A DNA stretch of 64,000 nt from Priestia megaterium NBRC 15308 = ATCC 14581 (GCF_000832985.1 NZ_CP009920.1:3776501-3840500); one strand, 5' to 3'; positions 35,735 through 45,468 are shown, counted from the stretch's first letter. Translations and numbers: made by a program. Notes: a model not told the origin generated them from the letters alone.

Positions 35735-37261
35735 TCACTTTCGTCTATTTCGTCTTATTTTCACGTAAGTAGTCGGTGATGTACCAATGACGTTCCCGCA
35801 GGAGTCTAATGCTTTTACTTGAAAATAGGGACCAACTGCCTGAGCATGGATATCTGTTTCAAATCCAGTACGAGGGCTACTAAATATCACTACTGACAAT
35901 TTAAAAGGCGTTGGTCCTGCCAGTAACTGCCAAGCAACCGTTTCTGTTGAACCATTCCATGATGCGTAAGCTGTAGCTTGACCGTCATGCAATAAGTCTA
36001 CCGTTATGCTAGGCGGGTAAAGTGGTAGACCTACCCACTTATTTTTAAACGCTCGATAAGAAAGGTTCTGATTTGGATACCGCATATCATATAACAAATT
36101 AAATGAAGGATTTCTTTGTGTATTACCAGCATTCTTAAATTCTGAAAGGTAGGGCTCTTGCCCCCACCCAATGAGTTGATTTCCATTGGAAAGCTTTTGC
36201 GCATTTCCTTGACTTGGAACGTATAAAGCTGGGTCATGATAATACGTTCGATCTACATTGGCGACCTTGTGTTTATAGTCTAAGTGAAGAATTAAACCAC
36301 GCGCCTGTCCCTCAGGAGGAGAGGTTGAAGAGGCACAGCAGGCGTCATCAAACAAGCTTATCCTATTTTCGGACCTATAGCGCGCATCATGCTGCCAAGA
36401 AAATGCAGCGTTCGGTCCAAGCTTAAAATCACTTTGTTTTCCACCAAGTTGCCAAATTACCTTTCCCGTTTTTTTATCAATGTTATAAATGGCCCACATA
36501 TTACGCATACTCACTAGAAGTGTATTGTTTGGCCCTTCTTCGACTGAATTTACGTGGTAGCAATCCCATATATTATTAGAACTTGTCGCGGATGAAGCAG
36601 GTACCACTGAATCAGCTGGATTAATATGTTCAAGTGCACTCCAAAAGAAGAGAAGCTCTCCCGTCTCAATGTCTACTTCTTGAATAGAGTAATCATCAAA
36701 ATACCCGCGTAATGGTCCACCATACTTAGATAAATCTGCAGGTACTTGTTTTACTGCCGTAAACAAAGCCGTATTCCGTTCGGTGATTGTAAACTCATGC
36801 ACATCAGCTGTAAATCCTTTTTTAGCAAATAATTTTTTAATGACCTTATAATGCTGGTTGATAATTTGAAAATAAGCACCAGGTTCAGGATCGCCTGCTG
36901 GAAGGTTTGGGGTTGCGGTTTGAGTTCCTGAAATTGTTCCTTGCCACATCGTAAGAACAGGATTCCCGCAGTACATTTGTACTCGAAAGTCTGTGTTTTG
37001 GATATATCTACTAGCAAGTGGTCTAAACCACATTGGATTCCCTGTCTGATCCATAATTAGTGCCCCAGTTTGGCCAATCATCGCTGCTTCATATACCGTA
37101 TAGGGCGCAACAAATAATAGGCCGGGAGCTGTTCCGGGCTTATCAACATTAATGGTAACCTTCATGGGATGTAAATTAGGAGCCGAAACAAAATTCCATA
37201 CTTGCGGGTTTGAATGATTGGTGGATGATTGTGAATTAAAATTATCCATTCCCACTCTCAT
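35735..37261 (-). CDS. Arylsulfotransferase (ASST)-family protein, no signal peptide
   Basis: About 505 residues. The beta-propeller family features are clear: GALIMDQTGNPMWF, DVHEFTITERNTALF, DCYHVNSVEEGPNNTLLVSMRNMWAIY, KTGKVIWQLGG and FSWQHDARYRSENRISLFDDACCA. The HDARY stretch is the signature of the Arylsulfotran_2 group. Known ASST enzymes act outside the cytoplasm, but no signal peptide is seen here. The start may be ATG 37261, GTG 37255 or ATG 37249; GTG has GGAG at proper distance. Activity not proven. Monocistronic. Confidence 0.78.
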   Translation of the reverse strand: MRVGMDNFNSQSSTNHSNPQVWNFVSAPNLHPMKVTINVDKPGTAPGLLFVAPYTVYEAAMIGQTGALIMDQTGNPMWFRPLASRYIQNTDFRVQMYCGNPVLTMWQGTISGTQTATPNLPAGDPEPGAYFQIINQHYKVIKKLFAKKGFTADVHEFTITERNTALFTAVKQVPADLSKYGGPLRGYFDDYSIQEVDIETGELLFFWSALEHINPADSVVPASSATSSNNIWDCYHVNSVEEGPNNTLLVSMRNMWAIYNIDKKTGKVIWQLGGKQSDFKLGPNAAFSWQHDARYRSENRISLFDDACCASSTSPPEGQARGLILHLDYKHKVANVDRTYYHDPALYVPSQGNAQKLSNGNQLIGWGQEPYLSEFKNAGNTQRNPSFNLLYDMRYPNQNLSYRAFKNKWVGLPLYPPSITVDLLHDGQATAYASWNGSTETVAWQLLAGPTPFKLSVVIFSSPRTGFETDIHAQAVGPYFQVKALDSCGNVIGTSPTTYVKIRRNRRK

Positions 37262-37612
37262 CTCCTCTAAATTTTATTATTAGCACTGTCGAGCTATTAA
37301 TATGTCATTTACGTCAGAATATGTACATATGTTTTAGGTTTACTTGTGTCTTTTGTTTATTTTAAATGTTAATATGTAAAGACACATGAAATAAATGTAA
37401 AAAACGAGCCCTTAGCAGATAAGAGCTCGTTTTTCTTGTTCATATACCATTATATATTATCGATGCAGCAATATTTTAATCGTGTTTAAAGTTGAACTAC
37501 TAAATAGATAATAAGAGATTTCTTTTATGTCTAAAACACAGACAATTTCAAAAACTTTATGTATAATAAATGCTACATTTTTATTAATAGCTAAGATTAG
37601 GAGGTATAAATA
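37262..37612. other. Divergent intergenic region
   Basis: Contains the terminator-like hairpin at 37400-37434 and the promoters of the ASST-like and sigma-54 activator genes. No further gene seen. Confidence 0.4.
37400..37434. terminator. Intrinsic terminator-like hairpin
   Basis: AAAAACGAGC pairs with GCTCGTTTTT. It stands upstream of the activator gene with no visible gene feeding into it. Confidence 0.7.
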
Positions 37613-39427
37613 ATGATACAAGACTTTAATAAATATACGCCCTTTGATTATAACCAAATAAAAAATAACGAACTTGTTCATAGATGGATGAGACCTCTTT
37701 CCGCTAACCTGATAGAAGGTCAAACATTAAAGGAAGCCATTCATTTACTAGATATGCACGGTATTGAGGGGTTACCTGTTGTTTCCGCACAACAGAAAGT
37801 TATAGGGGTGCTGACAACTCCGGAATTATTGAGATCCTTAACTGGATGCCACTCACTAAATACCAAAGTTGAAGAAGTTATGAAGCCTTCAATAAACAGT
37901 GTTAGTCCTCATGACTCTATTGACACAGCTTGGAAAATACAAGGAGGGATTTTACCTGTTATAGATGAAAAAGAAAAATTGGTCGGGTTATTAACTAAAA
38001 CGGATATTCTTCATTCGTATTCTTTCTATTTAAAGCATCTCCAAGAAAATCCTTATGCTGTTGAAACATTAGACGCTGTTCTAGAAAGCGCTTACGAAGG
38101 TATTGTTATTGTGGACACAAATGGAATTATTAAGGAGTTTAACGCGGCCTACTGCCGTTTTTTAGGAAAAAAACGTGAAGAAGCTATTGGAAAACATGTC
38201 ACAGAGATTATAGAAAATACCCGTGTGCATATCGTTAGTGAAACGGGGACAGATGAAAGAGGTTATGTTCAACGTATCCAAGGTCAAGACATGATTGTTC
38301 ATCGTATTCCGATTAGAAAGGAAGAGAAAATTGTAGGAGCAATTGGCATGCTTATCTTTGAAGGCGTCAGTGAGCTTTATAATATCTTAGGTCGTATGCA
38401 GGAATTGTCCCGAAAAGTAACAGAATCTCATTTGCCAAATCCTGAACAAATAGAGAATAACAATCATTTTGATCAAATTATTGGAGAAAGTCCCGCAATA
38501 CAAACCGTAAAAGAGATTGCTAGAAAAGCAGCAAAAACACCTTCTACCGTATTAATTACTGGAGAAAGTGGCACCGGAAAAGAATTATTCGCAAAAGCAA
38601 TTCACTATTCTAGTCCATTTTCAGAAGGACCCTTTGTTAGTATCAATTGTGCCGCTATTCCTGAACAATTACTTGAAGCAGAGTTATTTGGCTATGAGGA
38701 AGGAGCATTTACAGGAGCACGCAAAGGAGGAAAGCCAGGTAAATTTGAACAAGCTCATAAAGGTACCTTATTTCTAGATGAAATTGGAGACATGCCCCTA
38801 CTTATGCAAGCTAAGATACTCCGAGTATTACAAGACAGAGAAGTGGAGCGAGTCGGAGGAATGAAAAGTCAACATGTAGACGTACGAATTATTGCTGCTA
38901 CTAATAAAAGGTTAGAAGAGCTAGTTAAGAAGGGAGAGTTCCGTGAAGATTTATATTATCGTTTAAACATTATTCGTTTGAGTATTCCGCCACTTATAGA
39001 AAGAAAAGAGGATATTCAAATATTACTCATACACCACCTTAAAAATTTTTGTGAAAAGTTTGGAATCATTAAAAAAAGCTTTTCTTTTGAAGCAATGCGG
39101 TATTTACAAGAATATCAATGGCCAGGAAATATACGGGAACTTGTCAATACGGTGGAAATGTTAGTAAGTCTAGTAGAAAATCAAGAAATTACGGAAGAAG
39201 ACTTACCTGCTCATTTTCGAAAAAAAGATACAAGCTCTTTTATAACAGAAAAAAATAGTGATACAAACAGACTCTTAAAAAAGGTAAGAGAAGATATTTT
39301 ATCTAGTGAAAAAGACACTATTTTGAGAACGCTTGCTGACGTGAACGGTAATAAGGCTGCTGCCGCGAGAATTCTTGGAATTCAGCGTTCTACTCTTTAC
39401 ATAAAATTAAAAAAATACGGATTATAG
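37613..39427 (+). CDS. Sigma-54-dependent activator with CBS and PAS domains
   Basis: 604 residues, ATG after AGGAGG. Two CBS repeats (about 25-80 and 88-142), a PAS domain (about 150-262), then an AAA+ domain with Walker A GESGTGKE (317-324) and the sigma-54 contact loop GAFTGA (364-369), and a Fis-type HTH at the C-terminus (NKAAAARILGIQRSTLYIKL). CBS pairs usually bind adenosyl ligands and PAS binds a small effector. It should bind the dyad just after its own stop and activate the -24/-12 promoter of the dehydrogenase operon. Confidence 0.95.
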   Translation: MIQDFNKYTPFDYNQIKNNELVHRWMRPLSANLIEGQTLKEAIHLLDMHGIEGLPVVSAQQKVIGVLTTPELLRSLTGCHSLNTKVEEVMKPSINSVSPHDSIDTAWKIQGGILPVIDEKEKLVGLLTKTDILHSYSFYLKHLQENPYAVETLDAVLESAYEGIVIVDTNGIIKEFNAAYCRFLGKKREEAIGKHVTEIIENTRVHIVSETGTDERGYVQRIQGQDMIVHRIPIRKEEKIVGAIGMLIFEGVSELYNILGRMQELSRKVTESHLPNPEQIENNNHFDQIIGESPAIQTVKEIARKAAKTPSTVLITGESGTGKELFAKAIHYSSPFSEGPFVSINCAAIPEQLLEAELFGYEEGAFTGARKGGKPGKFEQAHKGTLFLDEIGDMPLLMQAKILRVLQDREVERVGGMKSQHVDVRIIAATNKRLEELVKKGEFREDLYYRLNIIRLSIPPLIERKEDIQILLIHHLKNFCEKFGIIKKSFSFEAMRYLQEYQWPGNIRELVNTVEMLVSLVENQEITEEDLPAHFRKKDTSSFITEKNSDTNRLLKKVREDILSSEKDTILRTLADVNGNKAAAARILGIQRSTLYIKLKKYGL

Positions 39428-39433
39428 TTCAAG

Positions 39434-39451
39434 TGTCTGTATAATCGGACA
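39434..39451 (+). promoter_or_regulatory. Probable upstream activator site
   Basis: TGTCTG-TATAAT-CGGACA is an inverted repeat with one mismatch, 73 bases before the -24 element. A further half site TGGACA is at 39479-39484. Position fits enhancer binding by the activator encoded immediately upstream. Confidence 0.65.
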
Positions 39452-39523
39452 TATATCAAACACTTATGTATTTAAAAATGGACACTTTAACTAAAAGAAG
39501 CCTTTGGAATTAAGCTTTTATAA

Positions 39524-39540
39524 TTGGCACGGTTCTTGCA
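39524..39540 (+). promoter_or_regulatory. Sigma-54 (-24/-12) promoter
   Basis: TTGGCAC-GGTTC-TTGCA matches the SigL consensus TGGCAC-N5-TTGCA exactly, with GG and GC ten bases apart. It is 35 bases before the ATG of the alcohol dehydrogenase gene. Confidence 0.93.
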
Positions 39541-39575
39541 TTAATAACAGTGACGTTAATGTAAGGAGGGATTTT

Positions 39576-40778
39576 ATGAAAGGGTATTCAAAATTTTGTA
39601 TGCCTAACTCAGTCTTTTATGGGGAAAATTCTTTAGCTCAGCTTGGAGAGCAAGTGAGAGCTTATGGAAAGAAAGTACTTTTAATTAGTGATCGTGTTAT
39701 GGAAAAAATAGGACATGTAAGAAGTTGCGAAAAAATACTAGAGGATTTAAATGTTTCTTATGCTGCATACTTAGATGTTAATACAGAGCCTACGGATTTA
39801 CACGTTAATGAAGCATTAAACCTGTGTCTAAGAGAGCAATGCGGTGTTATTATCGCAATAGGTGGAGGAAGCTGCATTGATGCTGCCAAAGCTGTAGCTG
39901 TAGTAGCAACCAATGGTAGTTATATTGGTGATTTTGCAGGCGGAAAGTCTCCAATTACAGAAGATCCTCTTCCGCTTATTGCAATTCCAACTACGGCTGG
40001 AACGGGTTCAGAAGTAACAAATGTTACCGTAATTACGAATACCAAGGAAGATATAAAAATGATGATTAAACATCAAGCATTTCTTCCGAAAGTAGCGATT
40101 GTAGATCCAATTTTCACAATTTCTACTCCTCCACAAGTTACAGCAGCAACGGGAATTGATGCACTTTGTCATGCTGTTGAAGCTTATATATCACGTTTAT
40201 CTCAACCGTTAACGGAAACATTGGCTCTTTCATCGATAGAAGCTATTTTGAACCATTTAAGAAAAGTTTATCAAGATGGAGAGGATTCAGACGCAAGGGA
40301 AAAAATGGCCATTGCTTCTATGGAAGCTGGACTTGCTTTTAGTAATGCTTCTGTGACGCTAATTCATGGAATGTCCCGTCCAATTGGTGCTTTATTTCAT
40401 GTACCTCATGGTATTTCAAATGCAATGTTACTTCCAGCGGTACTTGAATTTACAAAGGAAGCTGCTATCGATTCGCTAGCAAAAATAGGACATCTAATTT
40501 ATCCAGAATCGAAATCATTAAACAAAGAAGAGCTAGCTGATGTGGCTATTGAGAAAATAAAGCAACTTTGTTGTGACTTAGATATTCCTAATATGAAAGC
40601 ATGGGGAATAGATGAACGAGAGTTTCAAAAAGTAGTTGATAAAATGGCAACGGATGCACTAGCAAGCGGCAGTCCTGGAAATAACCCAAAAGTGCCTACT
40701 CATCAAGAAATAGTGGATTTGTACTATTACTGCTATAACTACAATTTTTCAAGAAGCAAAAATACTGTTGAATCTTAA
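39576..40778 (+). CDS. Iron-containing alcohol dehydrogenase
   Basis: Start ATG 39576 after AAGGAGGG; the frame is open to 39504, but that part overlaps the promoter. 400 residues. [10 protein letters not shown] (96-105) binds the nucleotide, [11 protein letters not shown] is family typical, and the four metal ligands are Asp195, His199, His264 and His278. It should oxidise an alcohol to an aldehyde with NAD(P). Paired with a CoA-acylating semialdehyde dehydrogenase under SigL control, so a hydroxyacid (for example 3-hydroxypropionate) or diol is a plausible substrate. Confidence 0.92.
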   Translation: MKGYSKFCMPNSVFYGENSLAQLGEQVRAYGKKVLLISDRVMEKIGHVRSCEKILEDLNVSYAAYLDVNTEPTDLHVNEALNLCLREQCGVIIAIGGGSCIDAAKAVAVVATNGSYIGDFAGGKSPITEDPLPLIAIPTTAGTGSEVTNVTVITNTKEDIKMMIKHQAFLPKVAIVDPIFTISTPPQVTAATGIDALCHAVEAYISRLSQPLTETLALSSIEAILNHLRKVYQDGEDSDAREKMAIASMEAGLAFSNASVTLIHGMSRPIGALFHVPHGISNAMLLPAVLEFTKEAAIDSLAKIGHLIYPESKSLNKEELADVAIEKIKQLCCDLDIPNMKAWGIDEREFQKVVDKMATDALASGSPGNNPKVPTHQEIVDLYYYCYNYNFSRSKNTVES

Positions 40779-40812
40779 AAATCTACTAGTTTATCTAAAA
40801 GGAGAATGGAAA

Positions 40813-42273
40813 ATGGAAACTACAACTAATACAAAAGTAATTCAAAACTATATTGCCGGTGAATGGGTAGAGTCATCTACAAGGATTAGAGAGAAAGTCT
40901 ATAACCCTGCAACTGGAGAAGTAATTGCAGAGGTGCCTCTTTCAACAAAAGAAGATGTAGATCAAGCTGTCCGAGCTGCGAATGAAGCATTTAAGGGCTG
41001 GTCCAAGACAGCAGTTCCAAAACGGGCGCGAATCTTATTTAAGTATCAACAGCTATTAGTAGATAACTGGGATGAATTAGCAAGGTTAGTGACGATTGAA
41101 AATGGAAAAAGCTTTAATGAAGCACATGGTGAAGTACAACGTGGTATTGAATGCGTGGAATTTGCTGCGGGCGCTCCTACCTTAATGATGGGGAAACAGC
41201 TTCCTGATATTGCGACAGGCATTGAATCTGGCATGTACCGCTATCCAATTGGCGTAATTGGAGGGATTACACCGTTTAACTTTCCAATGATGGTTCCTTG
41301 CTGGATGTTCCCTCTTGCGATTGCTTGCGGTAATACATTTGTCTTAAAACCATCTGAGCGTACGCCGCTTTTAGCTGCAAGATTAGTAGAATTATTTGAA
41401 GAAGCTGGATTGCCAAAAGGCGTATTAAACATTGTAAACGGCGCGCATGATGTGGTAAATGGTCTTCTTGAACATAAATTAGTGAAAGCTATTTCTTTTG
41501 TTGGTTCTCAGCCAGTAGCTGAATACGTATACAAAAAAGGTACAGAAAATTTAAAGCGTGTTCAGGCTTTAGCCGGTGCAAAAAATCACTCAATTGTACT
41601 AAATGATGCTGACTTAGACGTAGCAACAAAGCAAATTATTGGTGCTGCCTTCGGCTCGGCAGGTGAGCGTTGTATGGCCGCTTCTGTTGTAACGGTACAA
41701 GAGGAAATTGCAGATAAATTAATCAATCGTTTAGTAGAAGAAGCAAACAACATCGTCATTGGAAACGGCCTAGAAAAAGATGTCTTCTTAGGACCCGTTA
41801 TTCGTGAAAATCACAAAGAGCGTACGCTTAGCTACATAAAATCAGGCATAGAGGAAGGAGCTCGGTTAGTTCGGGATGGCCGTGAAGATAGTGCAGTAAA
41901 AGATAAAGGCTATTTTGTAGGGCCAACTATTTTTGATCATGTCACACAAGAAATGAAAATCTGGCAAGATGAGATTTTTGCACCAGTATTATCGATTGTA
42001 CGTGTAAAATCACTAGAAGAAGCAATTGAGGTAGCGAATAATTCCCGATTTGCAAATGGTGCTTGCATTTACACAGATAGTGGTGCAAGCGTCCGCGAGT
42101 TCCGTGAAAATATTGAGTCAGGCATGTTAGGAGTCAATGTAGGAGTGCCAGCTCCTATGGCGTTCTTCCCATTCTCGGGCTGGAAAGACTCTTTCTACGG
42201 TGATCTTCATGCAAACGGCACAGATGGCGTAGAGTTCTATACAAGAAAGAAAATGGTTACGGCTCGTTACTAA
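40813..42273 (+). CDS. CoA-acylating (methyl)malonate-semialdehyde dehydrogenase-like
   Basis: Start ATG 40813 with AAAAGGAG upstream; 486 residues, the length of MmsA/IolA. Catalytic Cys287 in GERCMA is preceded by Arg286, and Arg110 in VQRGIE is also kept; these two arginines mark the methylmalonate-semialdehyde group. The lack of the usual Glu general base region fits thioester release to CoA. Predicted to convert a malonic-type semialdehyde, NAD and CoA to acyl-CoA and CO2. Second gene of the SigL operon, 34 bases after the alcohol dehydrogenase. Confidence 0.88.
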   Translation: METTTNTKVIQNYIAGEWVESSTRIREKVYNPATGEVIAEVPLSTKEDVDQAVRAANEAFKGWSKTAVPKRARILFKYQQLLVDNWDELARLVTIENGKSFNEAHGEVQRGIECVEFAAGAPTLMMGKQLPDIATGIESGMYRYPIGVIGGITPFNFPMMVPCWMFPLAIACGNTFVLKPSERTPLLAARLVELFEEAGLPKGVLNIVNGAHDVVNGLLEHKLVKAISFVGSQPVAEYVYKKGTENLKRVQALAGAKNHSIVLNDADLDVATKQIIGAAFGSAGERCMAASVVTVQEEIADKLINRLVEEANNIVIGNGLEKDVFLGPVIRENHKERTLSYIKSGIEEGARLVRDGREDSAVKDKGYFVGPTIFDHVTQEMKIWQDEIFAPVLSIVRVKSLEEAIEVANNSRFANGACIYTDSGASVREFRENIESGMLGVNVGVPAPMAFFPFSGWKDSFYGDLHANGTDGVEFYTRKKMVTARY

Positions 42274-42374
42274 AAAGATATTTAGAGACAAAGGGGAAGC
42301 TTTAAGTAATTCTCATTAATATTGTCCAAAAATAAATGTGTTTGATATTAATGCAAGTGAAATAAAAATCACAT

Positions 42375-42412
42375 AGTCGCAAAGACCTTTTCCACTAAGG
42401 CTTTGCGACTTT
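42375..42412 (+). terminator. Terminator of the SigL operon
   Basis: AGTCGCAAAG pairs with CTTTGCGACT and is followed by TTTTTT. Confidence 0.92.
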
Positions 42413-42656
42413 TTTGTGTTTTAATAATATTATAGAGACATTTGCCTGAAAATTGAAATGTCACGGGATTATTTTAATTCCTCTTAGTATTTATTAAACC
42501 ACTTTTTTATTACCTTTTCTCAAAAAATGATAATAATAATATAATAGTCAATTGTTAAAATAGAGAAATATCTATAATATAAATATATCTAGTCTAGTTA
42601 TTAACGAGTTTTTATATTAAGAAAACGTACTATAGAGGGAACAGGGAGAGGTAAAT

Positions 42657-43664
42657 ATGAAAAAAAAACAAATTAATGCAATAGAAGTGGCTAAGTTAGC
42701 TAATGTATCACAATCGACGGTTTCTAGGGTATTTACTCCAGGTGCCAAGGTGTCTCCTAGGACACAAAAACGCGTGTTAGAAGCTGCTCAAAAAATAGGA
42801 TATCGCCCAAATGCTTTAGCAAGAGGATTAATAACTAATAAGACTAATATAATTGGACTTGTAATGGGTAATATTCAAAACCCTTTTTATCCAGAAATCC
42901 TTGATGAATTCACAAAAAGTTTGTACGAAAAAGGGTATCATGTACTTTTTTTTCATACAAAGAATGATGCAATTACCCAAGATGAAGTATCTCAATTTCT
43001 TGAATACAATGTAGAGGGTGTGATAGTGACAGACGTTTTGCTATCTTCAAATGTTGTCTCCAAACTTTCTACACATGATATACCTATTATCCTTTTCAAT
43101 CGATATACCCAAGATTCTACCTGTCATTCTGTATGTTGTGATAATTATTCAGCGGGCATGAAAATCGGGGAATATTTATTTAAACAAGGTCATCAAAAGT
43201 TCACTTATATTACCGGTCGTACCAATACATCAACGAGTCGTGATCGTGAGAGGGGATTTGCTGAGTTTCTTTTACAAAAAGGAATAAAACCGGTAATTGA
43301 AGAAGGTGATTACACTTATGAAGCTGGTTACACTGTAGCAATGCGTGTACTAAAAAATAGAAATCGTCCGGATGCTATTTTTTGTGCAAATGATATTGTA
43401 GCTTTAGGAGTAATAGATGCTGCTAAAATATTAGGAATATCTATTCCAAATGAATTGTCAATTGTAGGATTTGATGATATTTCAATGGCCTCCTGGCCTC
43501 CTTATTCTTTAACAACTTGGCAGCAACCAGTAAAAGAAATGATTGAAGCAACTATTAATATGTTATTAAATACAGTGGATGGAGAAGCGACCAAGCCTCA
43601 ATCTCTACTTTTTTCAGGCAAGCTTCTTGAGAGAAAGTCTGTAAAACTTCTCAAAAATAGTTGA
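42657..43664 (+). CDS. LacI-family transcriptional regulator
   Basis: 335 residues. The N-terminal HTH (AIEVAKLANVSQSTVSRVF, then hinge GYRPNALARGL) precedes a periplasmic-binding-protein-like effector domain (IIGLVMGNIQNPFYPE; RPDAIFCANDIVALGVIDA; LSIVGFDDISMASW). Likely the repressor of the downstream hisD-like operon, whose leader has three palindromes with the central CG typical for LacI family operators. The effector should be the substrate or an intermediate. Confidence 0.93.
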   Translation: MKKKQINAIEVAKLANVSQSTVSRVFTPGAKVSPRTQKRVLEAAQKIGYRPNALARGLITNKTNIIGLVMGNIQNPFYPEILDEFTKSLYEKGYHVLFFHTKNDAITQDEVSQFLEYNVEGVIVTDVLLSSNVVSKLSTHDIPIILFNRYTQDSTCHSVCCDNYSAGMKIGEYLFKQGHQKFTYITGRTNTSTSRDRERGFAEFLLQKGIKPVIEEGDYTYEAGYTVAMRVLKNRNRPDAIFCANDIVALGVIDAAKILGISIPNELSIVGFDDISMASWPPYSLTTWQQPVKEMIEATINMLLNTVDGEATKPQSLLFSGKLLERKSVKLLKNS

Positions 43665-43770
43665 CAATGAAAGGGCTATCATTTATGATTTAGTAGACAC
43701 AATAGTGTGAATTGTGCAAATAATAGGTTTTTTCTAAAAGGGATACATAATATCTCTTTTGTAACTAAAA

Positions 43771-43788
43771 ATGCATACGTATGCAAAT
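43771..43788. promoter_or_regulatory. LacI-type operator copy 1
   Basis: Contains the palindrome TGCATACGTATGCA (43772-43785), with A/T flanks. First of three copies between the lacI-type gene and the hisD-like gene. Confidence 0.85.
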
Positions 43789-43858
43789 AGCTTTTTATTA
43801 AAGTTAGGAAGCTTACTATTAATTGAATTAATACTACTATGATTTTAAAATTCTGTTT

Positions 43859-43882
43859 CAAAATGCATACGTATGCATTTTG
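43859..43882. promoter_or_regulatory. LacI-type operator copy 2 (24-bp perfect palindrome)
   Basis: Same core as copy 1, and the symmetry extends to 12 bases on each side (CAAAA outer arm). The most symmetric and probably strongest site. Centre 92 bases from copy 1 and 49 from copy 3. Confidence 0.88.
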
Positions 43883-43910
43883 GGAATGTTGTTAAATGAA
43901 GCATGAATTT

Positions 43911-43929
43911 AATGCATACGTATACAAAT
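43911..43929. promoter_or_regulatory. LacI-type operator copy 3
   Basis: Core TGCATACGTATACA (one change from copy 1), ending just before the ribosome binding site of the hisD-like gene. Confidence 0.82.
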
Positions 43930-43946
43930 AAAGGGAGAGATTTGTC

Positions 43947-45233
43947 ATGGCGAAAGTTTTTAAACAGGGGAAAAGTCAGGAAGAAATTAATCAAAATGAT
44001 ATGCAAGTATCAGCAATAGTAAGTCAAACCATTAAAAAAATTGAGGACGAAGGAGATAGTGCAGTTAGAGAACTATCAAGAAAATTTGATAATTGGTCTC
44101 CGGAAAATTTCAGATTGAGCAATCAACAAATCATTGAGATCGTGAATAGTGTACCAAAGCAAACAATTGAAGATATTAAATTTGCTCAAAATAATGTAAA
44201 AAGATTTGCTGAAGAACAGAGAAAATCTATGCTAGACATTGAAGTAGAAACATTACCTGGTGTTATTTTAGGCCATAAAAATATTCCAGTTGGAAGTGTT
44301 GGATGTTATATTCCTGGTGGACGTTATCCTATGGTTGCTTCTGCACATATGAGTGTACTGACAGCAAAGGTAGCTGGAGTAAATCGAGTGATTGCTTGTA
44401 CTCCACCTATTGGAGGAGAAATTCCATCAGCTACAGTAGCAGCCATGCATTTAGCAGGAGCCGATGAAATCTACATTCTTGGGGGAATTCAAGCAATGGC
44501 TGCCATGGCTGTTGGTACGGAAACAATTGAACCTGTAGATATGCTGGTAGGGCCAGGTAATGCTTATGTGGCAGAAGCAAAACGTCAATTATACGGTCGT
44601 GTTGGAATTGATCTCTTTGCAGGCCCTACAGAAACATTAGTTGTAGCTGATGAAACAGCAGACGCAGAAATGATTGCCACTGACATTTTAGGACAGGGAG
44701 AACATGGACCAACTTCACCGGGAGCATTAATTACAACATCTGAAAAGTTAGCTCAAGAAACTGTAAAAGAAATTGAACGTCAGCTCGAAAAGCTCCCAAC
44801 AGCTGATGTAGCACGTGTTTCATGGGAGGATTACGGAAAAATCATAATTGTAGAAAATGAACAGGAAGCTTTAATAGAAGCAGACAAATTAGCTTTTGAA
44901 CACGTTGAAATCTTAACTGAAAATCCAGATTATTTTTTAGAAAACATGAATAATTACGGATGTTTGTTTTTAGGTCCTGAGACAAATGTAGCTTACGGTG
45001 ATAAAGTCATTGGTACAAACCATACGCTTCCAACAAAAGGAGCTGCACGCTATACTGGTGGACTGTGGGTAGGTAAATTTTTAAAAACATGTACTTATCA
45101 AAAGGTTACAGAAGAAGCTAGCGCGCATATTGGGGAATATGCAGCACGCCTTTGTCAACTAGAGAACTTCTCTGGGCATGCTGAACAAGCTTTACTTCGC
45201 GTACGTCGTTATGGAAAAGTAACAGCAAAATAA
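43947..45233 (+). CDS. Histidinol-dehydrogenase-family enzyme (HisD paralogue, HpsN-like)
   Basis: 428 residues, ATG after AAGGGAGAG. All catalytic and zinc positions of the HisD family are present: Gln250 and His253 in GQGEHG, Glu318-His319 in FEHVEI, Asp352 in YGDK, His in GTNHTLPT, Glu406 and His411 in ENFSGH. So a four-electron NAD oxidation of a primary alcohol to a carboxylate is expected. No other his gene is near. The neighbours (LacI, permease, SDR, HAD-like enzyme) argue for a catabolic substrate, as with HpsN (sulfopropanediol). Controlled by three operators. Confidence 0.85.
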   Translation: MAKVFKQGKSQEEINQNDMQVSAIVSQTIKKIEDEGDSAVRELSRKFDNWSPENFRLSNQQIIEIVNSVPKQTIEDIKFAQNNVKRFAEEQRKSMLDIEVETLPGVILGHKNIPVGSVGCYIPGGRYPMVASAHMSVLTAKVAGVNRVIACTPPIGGEIPSATVAAMHLAGADEIYILGGIQAMAAMAVGTETIEPVDMLVGPGNAYVAEAKRQLYGRVGIDLFAGPTETLVVADETADAEMIATDILGQGEHGPTSPGALITTSEKLAQETVKEIERQLEKLPTADVARVSWEDYGKIIIVENEQEALIEADKLAFEHVEILTENPDYFLENMNNYGCLFLGPETNVAYGDKVIGTNHTLPTKGAARYTGGLWVGKFLKTCTYQKVTEEASAHIGEYAARLCQLENFSGHAEQALLRVRRYGKVTAK

Positions 45234-45238
45234 CCAAT

Positions 45239-45273
45239 AAAAGGGATGCATAAACTTTTTATGTATCCTTTTT
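45239..45273 (+). terminator. Terminator-like hairpin after the hisD-like gene
   Basis: AAAAGGGATGCATAAA pairs with TTTATGTATCCTTTT (one extra base), then T. It may limit read-through into the permease gene. Confidence 0.65.
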
Positions 45274-45324
45274 CAGTAAGTTTTTGTTCTTTAGATGAAT
45301 TACTGATTATCCCTATTAAAATAT

Positions 45325-45338
45325 TGAAAGCGTTTGCT
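45325..45338 (+). promoter_or_regulatory. Catabolite responsive element (cre)-like site
   Basis: TGAAAGCGTTTGCT fits the CcpA consensus except near the 3' end. It lies 130 bases before the permease start, so the second part of the operon is probably carbon-catabolite controlled. Confidence 0.6.
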
Positions 45339-45432
45339 TTTAGAGGGCTAGCGGTAGAATTACTAGAGCTTAATATGGTTTAAAGGCTAAAAATTTAAAC
45401 TAAGAAAGAAAATATAATAAGTTGCGACGAGA

Positions 45433-45468
45433 AATATAGGGGGAGAAACAAATATAGGGGGAGAAACA
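45433..45468 (+). repeat. Perfect 18-bp tandem duplication covering the ribosome binding site
   Basis: The unit AATATAGGGGGAGAAACA occurs twice in direct succession, immediately before the ATG of the permease gene. Two GGGGGAG sites result, and only the second is at proper distance. Confidence 0.95.

Noticed and set aside
39504-39575. Upstream in-frame ORF extension for the Fe-alcohol dehydrogenase
   Set aside because: It overlaps the sigma-54 promoter and lacks a ribosome site; the family starts near MKGYSKF.
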